In this document: positions 48,522 through 58,698 of the stretch, in pieces
Numbering within the stretch: position 1 is the stretch's first letter
Layout of the letters: every line of letters starts with the position of its first letter
Origin: Lacinutrix sp. WUR7
Lineage (GTDB): Bacteria > Bacteroidota > Bacteroidia > Flavobacteriales > Flavobacteriaceae
Reading direction: 5' to 3'
Assembly (NCBI RefSeq): GCF_016864015.1
Contig: NZ_CP045067.1
Location: 1,027,001 to 1,091,000 of the forward strand
Length of the DNA: 64,000 nt
Notes under the pieces: generated by a model
Database searches by the model: none
What the model was told of the DNA's origin: nothing
Seen by the model: only the letters and a program-made list of their open reading frames with translations
Made by a program: the position numbers and the translations under genes

Positions 48522-50878
48522 TATCTAATGACCATTATTTTTAAAACTTTAGTTTCGAAAGTATCTAAGTCGGAAAGCATTACTAAATACACACCAGAAG
48601 CTACCGTATTATTAGATAAGTTTCTACCATTCCAAAAAGCAGTCCCTCCATCTATTTCTAAATTATACCCTTTATATCTTGAATTGGTTCTGGTTTCTGC
48701 TTCTGCAACTAAATTACCCTCAATGTCAGTAATTTTAATGTTTACGTTTTCTGAAATATCCTTAATTTTCACTTTGTCCTGATCCATATTAAATGTAGGT
48801 CTAACAGGATTGGGGTAAACAAAAGCATCGCTTAAATTTTCTAAAGCAGAAGATCCGCCAGCTTTAAAAGATACTAATCCTTTATCTGTTGCTACATAAA
48901 CGGTTCCATTAGATGAATCTATAGACAAATCTATTACGTTATTTGTTGGCAAAGGTGAATTATCTTTGGTAAAATGGTAAATGGTTTCTTGTCCGTCTGA
49001 TGAAAAATAAAACAAACCAGAATCTAATACACTAATCCATTTATTATTAGCACCATCTACTTCAATATCTGTAATAAATTGTTGGAACAATAGTTCTTCT
49101 GCCACACCTTCTTCTAAAATAATAACAGAACTTACCTGAGAATTTGGGTCTGTAAAAAAGGAAGACGTATTATATAAAACTCTTAATCCTTTGTCTGTAC
49201 CAATCCATATTTGATTACTATTATCCACTGCCAGCGCTGTAACGATGCTTGAAGGCATGTTGTTTTGTTCTTCAGAAAATATTGCCGCAGTTTTAACGTC
49301 TGCATTATTTTCATTATAACCAATAATTCCTTTAAAATAACCTCCTATCCATTTAGTTCCATTATTATCTATAACCAACTCACTATAGCCCCATTCATCA
49401 TTAAATGGATCTCCTAAAATTTCTGAAAAAGCATAACCTTGCCATTGGTTAGTAGAGGGGTCATACGATTTTAATGGCCTATCTGCTCTTCCTGTCATAG
49501 TCCACAACACGCCATTTCTATCAAAATTAGATGCACTTTGACGTATACTTCGTGAGTTAGGGTTATTAGGGTTTACAAAAGATTCTATACCACTATTCGT
49601 TTCATCCAATAAAATTATTGGCACGTCATTCTCTACTTCTAACAATCCGTCTTGAAAAGAACTTATAAATACATGATTTTCTACAAAAGGGTTAACAGAA
49701 ATGATGTTTAAATTTCTAGCTCCAAGCACACTATCAAAAGGAACATTTTTCCATTCTTCCTTTTTTAAATGACTAAAACCTCTTGATCTCAGAGGAAAAG
49801 GATTATAAGCCAAAGTATAATCACCATAGGTAACCCAAAGATTATTAGCAGAAGCTTTTATAGAAAAAGCAGAATTAGAAAGCGGACCATTAGGTAATAT
49901 TACTTCAAAAGTAACAGGGTTTAAAATTAATGTTTTTATTAAACCCAAGTCTGCAGTTCCAATATACAAATACTCGTCATCTATTGTAGCAGATGTAAAT
50001 TCTGTATCTAAATCAGCACTGGTAGATACTTGTGCTATTTGTGTGAAATTACCATCATAAACAAAGACATCATTTTCAGTGGTTACAATTAAATAATTAT
50101 TAACGCTTCTAAGGTCTACTTGTTGATCATCATATACTACGAGTCCGGTTAGTGAATCATCAGCTTCAAACTGCAAAAAGGACCTATCAAATTTACCTGC
50201 ATATAAAATATCATTGTTTTTTTCTATTACCAAAAAATTCCCTGTAGCTATGCGCTCCCATTCTTCATAATCCACTAAATTATTACTACTTAATGGCGCT
50301 CTTTTAACACCATTGCCATCTAAACATGCAGCATAAATAAAGTCATTATAAACTACAGTTTGCTTTACTCTTATTTGAGACCCTTGACTACCAATATAAT
50401 ATGTGTCTCCAAACTCTAAACGATCTAAATCATAAACAGAAATACCGTATTCTGTTGCAATATAAACTAAACCGTCATGTTCATTAAAATGATTAATAAA
50501 TTTATCTGTAGGAGGTATGGTTGGTTTTTCAAGTATATCTACAATAGTTAACACATCGACATCCATATCATCAAAAACAATCTCTATTAAACCATTTTCA
50601 TACCCTACAATTAACAGTTCATACGCTTCACTGTAATGAATTTTAGAAATTGTTTCACCAGACAAACCATTAACCGTAGTTATTGTTTCAATTTCATTGG
50701 TTTCAATATCATAACTAAAAATTGCATTTTCTGCAGCTGCATATATTTTATTATTACCCTGAGAAACATCTTTAATGTCATAATAAGAAAAATACCCTTG
50801 CCATTCCGCAGAATAGTCTTGTGCAAATGAAAATATTGGGGATATAAAAATTAGAAATAGTGCAATTTTTTTAATCAT
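48521..50878 (-). CDS. porZ: Type IX secretion system component PorZ
   Basis: 785 aa. PorZ is a surface component of the T9SS attachment complex, which joins cargo to lipopolysaccharide. Signal peptide about 1-19 (FSFAQ). Two seven-bladed-type propeller regions made of two-component-regulator propeller repeats follow (IYAAAENAIFSYDIETNEIE, WIGTDKGLRVLYNTSS, VYVATDKGLVSFKAG). A C-terminal T9SS-type signal domain closes the protein (about 690-785: FVYPNPVRPTFNM, then IKITDIEGNLVAEAETR and GVYLVMLSD), as in known PorZ proteins, which are T9SS cargo themselves. The link to recO is conserved in flavobacteria as I recall it. It would act on the giant proteins encoded nearby. Confidence 0.9.
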   Translation of the reverse strand: MIKKIALFLIFISPIFSFAQDYSAEWQGYFSYYDIKDVSQGNNKIYAAAENAIFSYDIETNEIETITTVNGLSGETISKIHYSEAYELLIVGYENGLIEIVFDDMDVDVLTIVDILEKPTIPPTDKFINHFNEHDGLVYIATEYGISVYDLDRLEFGDTYYIGSQGSQIRVKQTVVYNDFIYAACLDGNGVKRAPLSSNNLVDYEEWERIATGNFLVIEKNNDILYAGKFDRSFLQFEADDSLTGLVVYDDQQVDLRSVNNYLIVTTENDVFVYDGNFTQIAQVSTSADLDTEFTSATIDDEYLYIGTADLGLIKTLILNPVTFEVILPNGPLSNSAFSIKASANNLWVTYGDYTLAYNPFPLRSRGFSHLKKEEWKNVPFDSVLGARNLNIISVNPFVENHVFISSFQDGLLEVENDVPIILLDETNSGIESFVNPNNPNSRSIRQSASNFDRNGVLWTMTGRADRPLKSYDPSTNQWQGYAFSEILGDPFNDEWGYSELVIDNNGTKWIGGYFKGIIGYNENNADVKTAAIFSEEQNNMPSSIVTALAVDNSNQIWIGTDKGLRVLYNTSSFFTDPNSQVSSVIILEEGVAEELLFQQFITDIEVDGANNKWISVLDSGLFYFSSDGQETIYHFTKDNSPLPTNNVIDLSIDSSNGTVYVATDKGLVSFKAGGSSALENLSDAFVYPNPVRPTFNMDQDKVKIKDISENVNIKITDIEGNLVAEAETRTNSRYKGYNLEIDGGTAFWNGRNLSNNTVASGVYLVMLSDLDTFETKVLKIMVIR

Positions 50879-50896
50879 AACTTAAATCTTCAACTT

Positions 50897-50904
50897 CAAA
50901 TATA
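50897..50904 (-). promoter_or_regulatory. Promoter -7 box for porZ-recO-TonB receptor
   Basis: The minus strand reads TATATTTG (TAnnTTTG) 18 nt upstream of the porZ ATG. No convincing -33 element. Confidence 0.45.
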
Positions 50905-50943
50905 TTTATATCTAACGAGTTTTGTGTTAAAATAATATATTAA

Positions 50944-50975
50944 AAACAAAAAGCTTCCTGGTTAGGAAGCTTTTT
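50944..50975 (-). terminator. Terminator after gdhA
   Basis: AAAAAGCTTCCT-GGTT-AGGAAGCTTTTT is a perfect 12-bp stem with a 4-nt loop, 20 nt past the gdhA stop in the minus-strand direction. Confidence 0.9.
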
Positions 50976-50994
50976 TTTTATAATAAATAAAATG

Positions 50995-52359
<1,365 letters not shown>

Positions 52360-52382
52360 TTATATATCTAATTATACGTGCA

Positions 52383-52390
52383 CAAATATA
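52383..52390 (-). promoter_or_regulatory. Promoter -7 box for gdhA
   Basis: The minus strand reads TATATTTG, an exact TAnnTTTG match, with a TTTA-like stretch near -33. The leader to the ATG at 52338 is about 40 nt. Confidence 0.5.
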
Positions 52391-52513
52391 CATTATCTTT
52401 AAAAATTATATGCTATTTTTTTCTTTTTAGCAATGCGTATTGAATAATAATTTATTAGATTTGGTTGTTACCTCAAGATATAACAACAATAAATCATCGT
52501 TTTATCTGATAAA

Positions 52514-52544
52514 TTTGCTGATTTGGCGTTAATTTATATATTTG
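52514..52544 (+). promoter_or_regulatory. Promoter (-33 TTTG, -7 TATATTTG) for the gene at 52580
   Basis: TTTG at 52514-52517, a 19-nt spacer, then TATATTTG at 52537-52544: the best full match to the Bacteroidota promoter consensus in the window. The ATG follows 35 nt after the -7 box. Confidence 0.75.
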
Positions 52545-52579
52545 CTGTACGTATTTTGCTCTAATCTTGAAATCATACC

Positions 52580-53377
52580 ATGTTTAATTTGAAACAATTA
52601 ACCCTTATTTTGTTCTTTATTATAGGAACACACGCTGCCGTATCCCAATTAGGGTTTTCGCATGAAATAGGTATCATTGCTGGCCCTGTAGCTATGCAAT
52701 CAGATTTTGGAGTTAGAAATAATTTTGAAACAGATGCTGGAAATACAGGTATAGGTATTGGTCTAGTACACTATATAAACTTTGCTTATAGAGCAGATTG
52801 TAACTGTTATTCTACAGACACTTATTTTAACGATCACTTTAAATTACGAAGTGAACTTTCTTGGAATAAAACAAAATTAGATCATTTTGGACAATGGGTA
52901 GATAATCCTGGAGCAGGTTACGATCAACTTAGAACACATCACGGAGAAGCAAACAATTTTGATATTGGTATGCAATTAGAATACTTTCCTTTAAGTATTA
53001 GATCTTTTCAAGGTTTCGCATATAGATTTGCTCCTTTTGCTAGTTTTGGAGTGCATTACACTTCCTATAACCCTAAAGTATATACCGATGAACCTGGTGG
53101 AAATATTCTAGACCCAAATAATTTTTTCGGTCCTTGGGTAAATGGCCAAACTTCGGTTTCCGATGTGATTAGCGATGCCTCTGGAAGTACTTGGTCTACG
53201 GTTGCGAGTGTTGGAGTACGTTATAAACTTAATGTGCTTTCCGATTTAATGATCGATTTAAGAACACAATATTTTTATAGTAACTGGGTAGATGGATTAA
53301 ACCATACCTTAGATTCTAATAAGGCTAATGATTGGTTATTATGGCTAAACTTTGGTTACATTTATTATTTAGACTAA
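52580..53377 (+). CDS. Outer-membrane beta-barrel protein, THC0290_0291-like
   Basis: 265 aa with a signal peptide (about 1-22), then GFSHEIGIIAGPVAMQSDFG and alternating aromatic strands (FRYAP-like YRFAPFASFGVHYTSY, LMIDLRTQYFYSNW), ending WLNFGYIYYLD, typical of an outer-membrane barrel. A CNCYSTDTYFNDHFKLRSE segment is characteristic. I associate it from memory with the flavobacterial THC0290_0291 family; the role is unknown. It has a strong promoter and is monocistronic. Confidence 0.75.
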   Translation: MFNLKQLTLILFFIIGTHAAVSQLGFSHEIGIIAGPVAMQSDFGVRNNFETDAGNTGIGIGLVHYINFAYRADCNCYSTDTYFNDHFKLRSELSWNKTKLDHFGQWVDNPGAGYDQLRTHHGEANNFDIGMQLEYFPLSIRSFQGFAYRFAPFASFGVHYTSYNPKVYTDEPGGNILDPNNFFGPWVNGQTSVSDVISDASGSTWSTVASVGVRYKLNVLSDLMIDLRTQYFYSNWVDGLNHTLDSNKANDWLLWLNFGYIYYLD

Positions 53378-53397
53378 AAAATTTAAAATCATAAAAC

Positions 53398-53430
53398 AAA
53401 AAAACTCTAGCTAATCCTAGAGTTTTTTTT
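53398..53430. terminator. Bidirectional terminator between 52580 gene and the cystathionine gamma-synthase-type gene
   Basis: AAAACTCTAG (53401-53410) and CTAGAGTTTT (53417-53426) pair perfectly, with T-rich and A-rich flanks. The genes on both sides converge here. Confidence 0.85.
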
Positions 53431-53445
53431 GTTTGTAATATAGTT

Positions 53446-54585
53446 TTACCCTAAAGCTTGCTCTAAGTCTGCAATCAAATCTATAGCATCTTCTATACCA
53501 ACACTCAAACGGATAAGAGAATCTACTACTCCTGTTTTTTCACGATCTTCTTTTGGTATACTTGCATGCGTCATACTTGCAGGATGACCAGCAAGAGATT
53601 CTACGCCACCAAGCGATTCCGCTAGGGTAAATACTTTTAATTTTCCGACTAATTTAATCGCTTCATCATAATTATTTCCTTTTGTTGTAAAGGATACCAT
53701 ACCTCCAAAATCACGCATCTGTGTTTTTGCAATTTCATGATTCGAGTGATTTTTAAACCCTGGCCAATACACATTTTCTACCTTGGAATGTTTTGCTAAA
53801 TATGTTGCAATAGCTTTACCATTTTCACAATGGCGTTGCATTCTTACATGCAGTGTTTTTATTCCTCTTAAAACCAAAAAGCTATCTTGAGGACCACAAA
53901 TTGCGCCACTTGCATTTTGAATAAAGTATAATTTATCTGCTATATCTTTATCTTTTACTACTAAAGCGCCCATTACCACATCACTATGTCCACCAAGATA
54001 TTTAGTTGCAGAATGCATTGCAATATCTGCTCCCAAATCTAATGGCTGTTGTAAATAGGGTGTGGCAAAGGTATTATCTACAGCTAATAAAATATCATGC
54101 TTTTTAGCAATTCCTGCAGCGGCTTTAATATCTATAATATTCAACATTGGATTTGTTGGTGTTTCTACCCAAATAAGTTTTGTATTAGCATTTACATAAT
54201 TTTCAATATTACTAACGTCCTCCATCCCTACAAAGTGGAACTTAATACCAAAACCTTCAAAAATTTTAGTAAATAAACGGTAGGTTCCTCCATATAAATC
54301 GTTAGTAGAAATCACCTCATCACCAGATTTTAAAAGTTTTAAAACTGCATCTATTGCTGCAAGACCAGAACCAAATGCCAATCCGAAGTTTCCGTTTTCA
54401 ATACTAGCAAGCGCATTTTCTAAAGCATTTCGAGTAGGATTATGACTTCTGGAATATGCATAGCCTTTATGTTCTCCCGGAGCAGTTTGCACATAGGTTG
54501 TGGTTTGGTATATTGGAGGCATTACTGCACCATAAGCCGGATCTGGCTTTTGTCCGCCATGAATTGTTTTTGTATTAAACTTCAT
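53446..54585 (-). CDS. metB: Cystathionine gamma-synthase-type PLP enzyme
   Basis: 379 aa, Cys/Met metabolism PLP family. It catalyses gamma-replacement or elimination in the cysteine-homocysteine transsulfuration route. Visible marks: YSRSHNPTRNALENALASIE near residue 45, DLYGGTYRLF near 108, WVETPTNPMLNIIDI, and the PLP Lys in HSATKYLGGHSDVVMGA. The C-terminal SLGGVESLAGHPASMTHAS is conserved. Sequence alone does not separate cystathionine gamma-synthase from cystathionine gamma-lyase or O-acylhomoserine sulfhydrylase, so metB is the best guess. No SAM riboswitch is seen in the short upstream region. Confidence 0.88.
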   Translation of the reverse strand: MKFNTKTIHGGQKPDPAYGAVMPPIYQTTTYVQTAPGEHKGYAYSRSHNPTRNALENALASIENGNFGLAFGSGLAAIDAVLKLLKSGDEVISTNDLYGGTYRLFTKIFEGFGIKFHFVGMEDVSNIENYVNANTKLIWVETPTNPMLNIIDIKAAAGIAKKHDILLAVDNTFATPYLQQPLDLGADIAMHSATKYLGGHSDVVMGALVVKDKDIADKLYFIQNASGAICGPQDSFLVLRGIKTLHVRMQRHCENGKAIATYLAKHSKVENVYWPGFKNHSNHEIAKTQMRDFGGMVSFTTKGNNYDEAIKLVGKLKVFTLAESLGGVESLAGHPASMTHASIPKEDREKTGVVDSLIRLSVGIEDAIDLIADLEQALG

Positions 54586-54682
54586 TTGTACATTTATTTA
54601 CAATAAAAATACCTTTTAATTCGTTGGATTCAAACCGAAACAATACCTTTAATCTATCTTTAACTTTTAACACATTATTATA

Positions 54683-55408
54683 TTGAAATTTATTCATTTA
54701 CTTATTCTGTTCCTAGTTTTTTCTTCTTGTAAAAAAGAAAGTGCAACGCTTACATTTTCTGAAATAAATATTTTAAAAGAAACTACAACTACTATAGAAA
54801 TAAATATGCCTAAAGCAATAGGAAAAGGGCAAGCAGCAGAAAAAATAAACACCACACTTAATACTTTTGTGTGTAATGCATTGCATATTGATGCTTCTAT
54901 GGAAAAAAAAGAAACCCTTGAGGAAAGCATACAAGATTTCAATAATGCGTACGCTAATTTTAATACATTTATTAGTGAAGAACTGAAAGAAGAACTTCCT
55001 AAATGGGAAGCTTTGATTGATGGTGAAGTTATTTACAACAAGGTAGATTTTGCTTGTATAGCTATGAATTCTAGTATAAATACCGGAGCAGCAAACAGTA
55101 GTTTACTATTACGTTTTTTTAATTTTGACACCAATACAGGAAACTTATTAACTACTAAGGATTTAATAAATAATGTAGAAGAATTTACCACTTTGGTAGA
55201 AAAATATTATAATAAAGAAGTAAATTCTACATTTACAGATGCCGATAACCTTTTAAACGACAACCAATTTCAACTCCCAGAAACTTTAGGGTTTAGTGAA
55301 GAAGGCGTGATTATTCTATATGACAATTTTAGTGTTGGTGCTTTTGAAAAGGAAATTGTAGAATTTACCATTCCTTACCAAGTAGCAAACACGTATTTAA
55401 AAATATAA
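54683..55408 (+). CDS. DUF4163/DUF3298 (RsiV-like) lipoprotein
   Basis: 241 aa starting at TTG; this start is needed to include the lipoprotein signal MKFIHLLILFLVFSSC (Cys16). The body looks like the DUF4163-DUF3298 pair known from RsiV and related proteins (GEVIYNKVDFACIAMNSSIN near 115, NFDTNTGNLLTTKDLINNVE, FSEEGVIILYDNFSVGAFEK near the end). RsiV anti-sigma factors bind lysozyme, but no sigma-factor gene is nearby and the protein is lipid-anchored rather than membrane-spanning. It may be an envelope inhibitor or sensor; the role is unproven. It converges with the DinB gene with no gap. Confidence 0.75.
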   Translation: MKFIHLLILFLVFSSCKKESATLTFSEINILKETTTTIEINMPKAIGKGQAAEKINTTLNTFVCNALHIDASMEKKETLEESIQDFNNAYANFNTFISEELKEELPKWEALIDGEVIYNKVDFACIAMNSSINTGAANSSLLLRFFNFDTNTGNLLTTKDLINNVEEFTTLVEKYYNKEVNSTFTDADNLLNDNQFQLPETLGFSEEGVIILYDNFSVGAFEKEIVEFTIPYQVANTYLKI

Positions 55409-55864
55409 TTATATCGACTTTTTAAGCGCTAAAATATAACCTAAATGAATCCCTTCATGAAAGGTATTAAAATCTATAGCTTCTTCCACGTTTGTTAAAG
55501 TGCTTTTTGTAGACACGGTATATTCATTATAACTTCTAAAAAGTTTGTTGTTATAATCTTCCTTTGTTTTTTCAATTGTAGAAAACAATAAACCTTTAAT
55601 TTCATCCACTTCCGCTTGAGTTAGATCGCGTTCCGTTTTGGTTCCTTTTCTATAAGCCTCTATCATTTCATCACTTAAAACGGAAGGCAAACCAGATAAT
55701 TTGTACACCAATAATTGTTGGGTAACAATAGTATGTGCAATGTTCCAAATGATATTATTATTAAAACCTTCCGGAACTTTATTTAGCTGCTCCAAAGTAT
55801 GGTTTTCCATAATGGATTCTAATAATTTTCTGTTTTTCAAAGTAATATCAAAGGCCCAATTCAT
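55409..55864 (-). CDS. DinB superfamily protein
   Basis: 151 aa of four-helix-bundle DinB type: MNWAFDITLKNRKLLESIME, IIWNIAHTIVTQQLLVYKLS, and the metal His pair in FNTFHEGIHLGYILAL, which with His48 gives the usual His triad. DinB proteins are putative metal-dependent thiol S-transferases; the substrate is not known. The stop codon immediately meets the stop of the convergent lipoprotein gene. Confidence 0.85.
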   Translation of the reverse strand: MNWAFDITLKNRKLLESIMENHTLEQLNKVPEGFNNNIIWNIAHTIVTQQLLVYKLSGLPSVLSDEMIEAYRKGTKTERDLTQAEVDEIKGLLFSTIEKTKEDYNNKLFRSYNEYTVSTKSTLTNVEEAIDFNTFHEGIHLGYILALKKSI

Positions 55865-55938
55865 GTTTCTATTTTTTGCTTAAAAGTAATTATTTTTTTA
55901 GTTTAAATGACGTTCTTTGTTACTTAAACCTGTACAGC

Positions 55939-56292
55939 ATGAAAAAAGTATACTATCTAAAAACCTGTAGTACTTGTATTCGAATTTTAAAGGAATTAAA
56001 CCTTCCTTCTGATTTCATCTTACAAGACATTAAAAAAGAGAAAATTACAGCAGATCAGCTAGAACAAATGAAAGATTTAGCTGGAAGTTACGAAGCACTT
56101 TTTAGTAAACGTGCTACCTTGTACAAGAAAATGGATTTAAAAAATCAGACTTTAACCGAAAAAGATTACAAACACTACATTTTAGAGCATTACACCTTTT
56201 TAAGTCGTCCCGTTTTTATTATTGATGATGCTATTTTTATAGGAAACTCTAAAGCAAATGTGGAAGCAGTAAAACAAGTTTTAAATGCATAA
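55939..56292 (+). CDS. ArsC/Spx-family thioredoxin-fold protein
   Basis: 117 aa from ATG 55939; an in-frame ATG 21 codons upstream would add a non-homologous tail, so the shorter start is chosen. MKKVYYLKTCSTCIRILKEL has the active-site CxxC, LQDIKKEKITADQL and FSKRATLYKKM match the ArsC/YffB fold, and LSRPVFIIDDAIFIGNS carries the cis-Pro region. It resembles arsenate-reductase-like or YffB proteins; arsenate reduction is not implied since no ars operon is present. It overlaps the EamA gene by 8 bp, so the two are co-transcribed. Confidence 0.85.
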   Translation: MKKVYYLKTCSTCIRILKELNLPSDFILQDIKKEKITADQLEQMKDLAGSYEALFSKRATLYKKMDLKNQTLTEKDYKHYILEHYTFLSRPVFIIDDAIFIGNSKANVEAVKQVLNA

Positions 56293-57178
56293 AAGAACCT
56301 TTGCCTTAATTGCTGTTTTTTTGGTACAACTACTTTATGGTTTAAACTTCACTTTTGCAAAGTTTATCATGAATGAAGGCTACATAAAACCTTTTGGACT
56401 TGTTTTGCTACGCATTATTGGAGCTGCTATTTTATTTTGGATTTTGGATGCTTTTATGCCAAAAGAAAAGATAGATAAAAAAGACTATAAAATCTTTTTC
56501 CTAGCGGCCGTTTTTGGTATTGCAACAAACATGTTACTATTTTTAGGAGGCTTAGAACTCACTACACCCATTCATGCTTCGGTAATTATGATTACTACGC
56601 CAATAATTATATTGGTATTTTCTGCGCTATTTTTAAAAGAACGAATTACAGGCCTTAAAATAACAGGTATACTTTTAGGCTTTGCAGGAGCAATAGTACT
56701 TTCGGTCTATGGTAAATCGACGCGTCTTGGAGATAATGTGCTTTTAGGAAATGTGATGGTTTTTGCCAATGCAGTTTCTTATAGTATATACATCATTATC
56801 ATAAAAAAACTTACCGAAAAATACCATCCTTTTACTTTTATTAAATGGCTATTTGTAATTGGATTTTTTATGGTGCTACCTTTTGGATATCAAGATGTGC
56901 AAGAGATTAAATGGGAAACTTTTTCTCCTTATGTATACTTTTCTTTAGGCTTTGTAATTATTGGAGCTACTTTTTTCACCTACATGTTAAACCCTTTAGG
57001 TTTAAAAAACCTAAAGGCTTCAACAGTTGGAACCTTTATTTATCTACAACCAGTAATAGCAGGAATATTTGCTATTTCTATGGGAGTAGACACTTTAAAC
57101 GTTGTAAAAATAGTAGCGATGCTTCTTATTTTTTCTGGCGTATACTTAGTAAGTAAAACTCCTCGATTAAAGGAGTAA
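56285..57178 (+). CDS. EamA/DMT family transporter
   Basis: 297 aa with ten predicted membrane helices arranged as two EamA repeats (about 7-140 and 150-288): FLVQLLYGLNFTFAKFIMNE at the start, PIHASVIMITTPIIILVFSA, and PLGLKNLKASTVGTFIYLQP in the second half. It is a drug/metabolite exporter of the inner membrane; the substrate cannot be told. The start overlaps the 3' end of the ArsC-like gene by 8 bp. The stop lies 2 nt from that of the convergent thioesterase. Confidence 0.92.
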   Translation: MHKRTFALIAVFLVQLLYGLNFTFAKFIMNEGYIKPFGLVLLRIIGAAILFWILDAFMPKEKIDKKDYKIFFLAAVFGIATNMLLFLGGLELTTPIHASVIMITTPIIILVFSALFLKERITGLKITGILLGFAGAIVLSVYGKSTRLGDNVLLGNVMVFANAVSYSIYIIIIKKLTEKYHPFTFIKWLFVIGFFMVLPFGYQDVQEIKWETFSPYVYFSLGFVIIGATFFTYMLNPLGLKNLKASTVGTFIYLQPVIAGIFAISMGVDTLNVVKIVAMLLIFSGVYLVSKTPRLKE

Positions 57179-57180
57179 AA

Positions 57181-57660
57181 TTATAGCACTAGATTTTTTG
57201 GAGCTCTACCATTTGCTCTAGTATCTTCTTTGGTAAGTACTTTGTAGTTCTCCGATTTTGGAAAAGCATTAGCCAGATCTAATAATACATCTGGTAAATC
57301 TGTCATTTTACGCGCTCTTAGGTCAATCCAAGCACCCATCATTTCGCAAAACGCGATGTTTTCGCCTTTATGATTATAAAAATTATGATCGAATTTAAAA
57401 AACTTTCCGTCTTCACTTAAACCAGAAACTTCTAAACTAACCGTAATAGGTTGCCCCATAAATGCTTCTTTAAAATAATGCATGTGTTCGTAAAAAACCA
57501 CTGGACCAATATTATGTATCGCTAACTCCTTCATAGTAAAGCCATGTTCCATTAAAAAAGCCATTCTAGTATGACTCATAAAATTAGTGTATGCCGAGTT
57601 TGCTAAGTGTCTATTAGCATCTACATCACTCCAACGTATTTCAAATTGTTTTGTGTACAT
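57181..57660 (-). CDS. Acyl-CoA thioesterase, 4HBT hot-dog fold
   Basis: 159 aa when started at the ATG at 57660 (MYTKQFEIRWSDVDANRHL); an upstream in-frame ATG would add only seven residues. The catalytic Asp region SDVDANRHLANSAYTNFM matches the 4-hydroxybenzoyl-CoA thioesterase class, followed by EHMHYFKEAFMGQPITVSLE. It hydrolyses acyl-CoA; the natural substrate is unknown. It converges with eamA. Confidence 0.88.
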   Translation of the reverse strand: MYTKQFEIRWSDVDANRHLANSAYTNFMSHTRMAFLMEHGFTMKELAIHNIGPVVFYEHMHYFKEAFMGQPITVSLEVSGLSEDGKFFKFDHNFYNHKGENIAFCEMMGAWIDLRARKMTDLPDVLLDLANAFPKSENYKVLTKEDTRANGRAPKNLVL

Positions 57661-57744
57661 AGTATAAATTTTGAACAACAAATCTACATAAATATATTAT
57701 GCATGCATACTATAAATTGTGTTTTCTAAACCTATTGTTTTCGT

Positions 57745-57752
57745 TACCTTTG
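57745..57752 (+). promoter_or_regulatory. Promoter -7 box for yicC-gmk-nadD
   Basis: TACCTTTG matches TAnnTTTG 22 nt upstream of the yicC ATG. T-rich sequence near 57722 could be the -33 region. Confidence 0.5.
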
Positions 57753-57773
57753 TAAAACTTAAATAAAAATCCT

Positions 57774-58631
57774 ATGATTCATTCTATGACAGGTTATGGT
57801 AAATCTGTTTTGCAATTACCAACAAAGAAAATCACTTTAGAAGTTAAATCTCTAAACAGTAAAAACCTAGACTTAAATGCTAGAATGCCTTCCATTTATA
57901 GAGAAAAGGAGTTAAGCCTTCGTAAACTTATTGGTAAACAACTAGAGCGTGGAAAAATAGATTTTTCGATTTATGTAGAAATGACAGGAGAAGAAACTAC
58001 AACGCAACTTAATAAACCTGTTGTAAAACAATACATGAATCAGTTACGAGAAGTAGTTGATGGAGACGAAACCGAGTTATTAAAAATGGCTGTTCGTTTT
58101 CCAGATGCTTTAAATACTGAAAAAGCCGAGATAGACGAAAACGAATGGAGTACTATTTTAGCCGAAATAAAAGTAGCTTTAAGCAGAATTGATACCTACA
58201 GATTAGACGAAGGAAAAGTTCTAGAAGCAGATTTTAACGATAGAATTGCAACCATTGCAAACTTATTAGAACAAGTTATAGAAATGGATCCAGAACGTAT
58301 TGAAGGGGTTCGTGAACGTTTACGTAAAGGGGTAGACGATTTAAAAGAAAAGGTAGACGAAAATCGTTTTGAACAAGAACTGGTTTATTACATCGAAAAG
58401 TTTGATATTACAGAAGAAAAAGTGCGTTTACAAAACCACTTAGAATATTTTGTTTCTGCTTTAAACTCTGACGATTCTAACGGAAAAAAATTAGGCTTTA
58501 TTGGTCAAGAAATTGGTAGAGAAATCAACACTATTGGTTCTAAAAGTAATTATGCGCCAATGCAAAAATTAGTGGTTCAGATGAAAGATGAGCTAGAAAA
58601 AATTAAAGAACAATTACTAAATGTACTTTAA
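57774..58631 (+). CDS. YicC/YloC family endoribonuclease
   Basis: 285 aa with the family signature at both ends: MIHSMTGYGKSVLQLPTKKI (YicC N-terminal domain) and the C-terminal DUF1732 segment GKKLGFIGQEIGREINTIGS and NYAPMQKLVVQMKDELEKIK. YicC-type proteins act as endoribonucleases in RNA turnover in other bacteria. First gene of a conserved yicC-gmk-nadD run; gmk starts 67 nt downstream. Confidence 0.93.
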   Translation: MIHSMTGYGKSVLQLPTKKITLEVKSLNSKNLDLNARMPSIYREKELSLRKLIGKQLERGKIDFSIYVEMTGEETTTQLNKPVVKQYMNQLREVVDGDETELLKMAVRFPDALNTEKAEIDENEWSTILAEIKVALSRIDTYRLDEGKVLEADFNDRIATIANLLEQVIEMDPERIEGVRERLRKGVDDLKEKVDENRFEQELVYYIEKFDITEEKVRLQNHLEYFVSALNSDDSNGKKLGFIGQEIGREINTIGSKSNYAPMQKLVVQMKDELEKIKEQLLNVL

Positions 58632-58698
58632 TAAAACAAAGCGCATTCCAAACTAAATATTACACTGAGGTTTTCTCAGCGATTAAAAAAAATAGGAT

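Noticed and set aside
54586-54682. Possible SAM riboswitch upstream of the cystathionine gamma-synthase-type gene
   Set aside because: The 97-bp divergent gap is AT-rich without the stems or conserved blocks of known SAM riboswitches.
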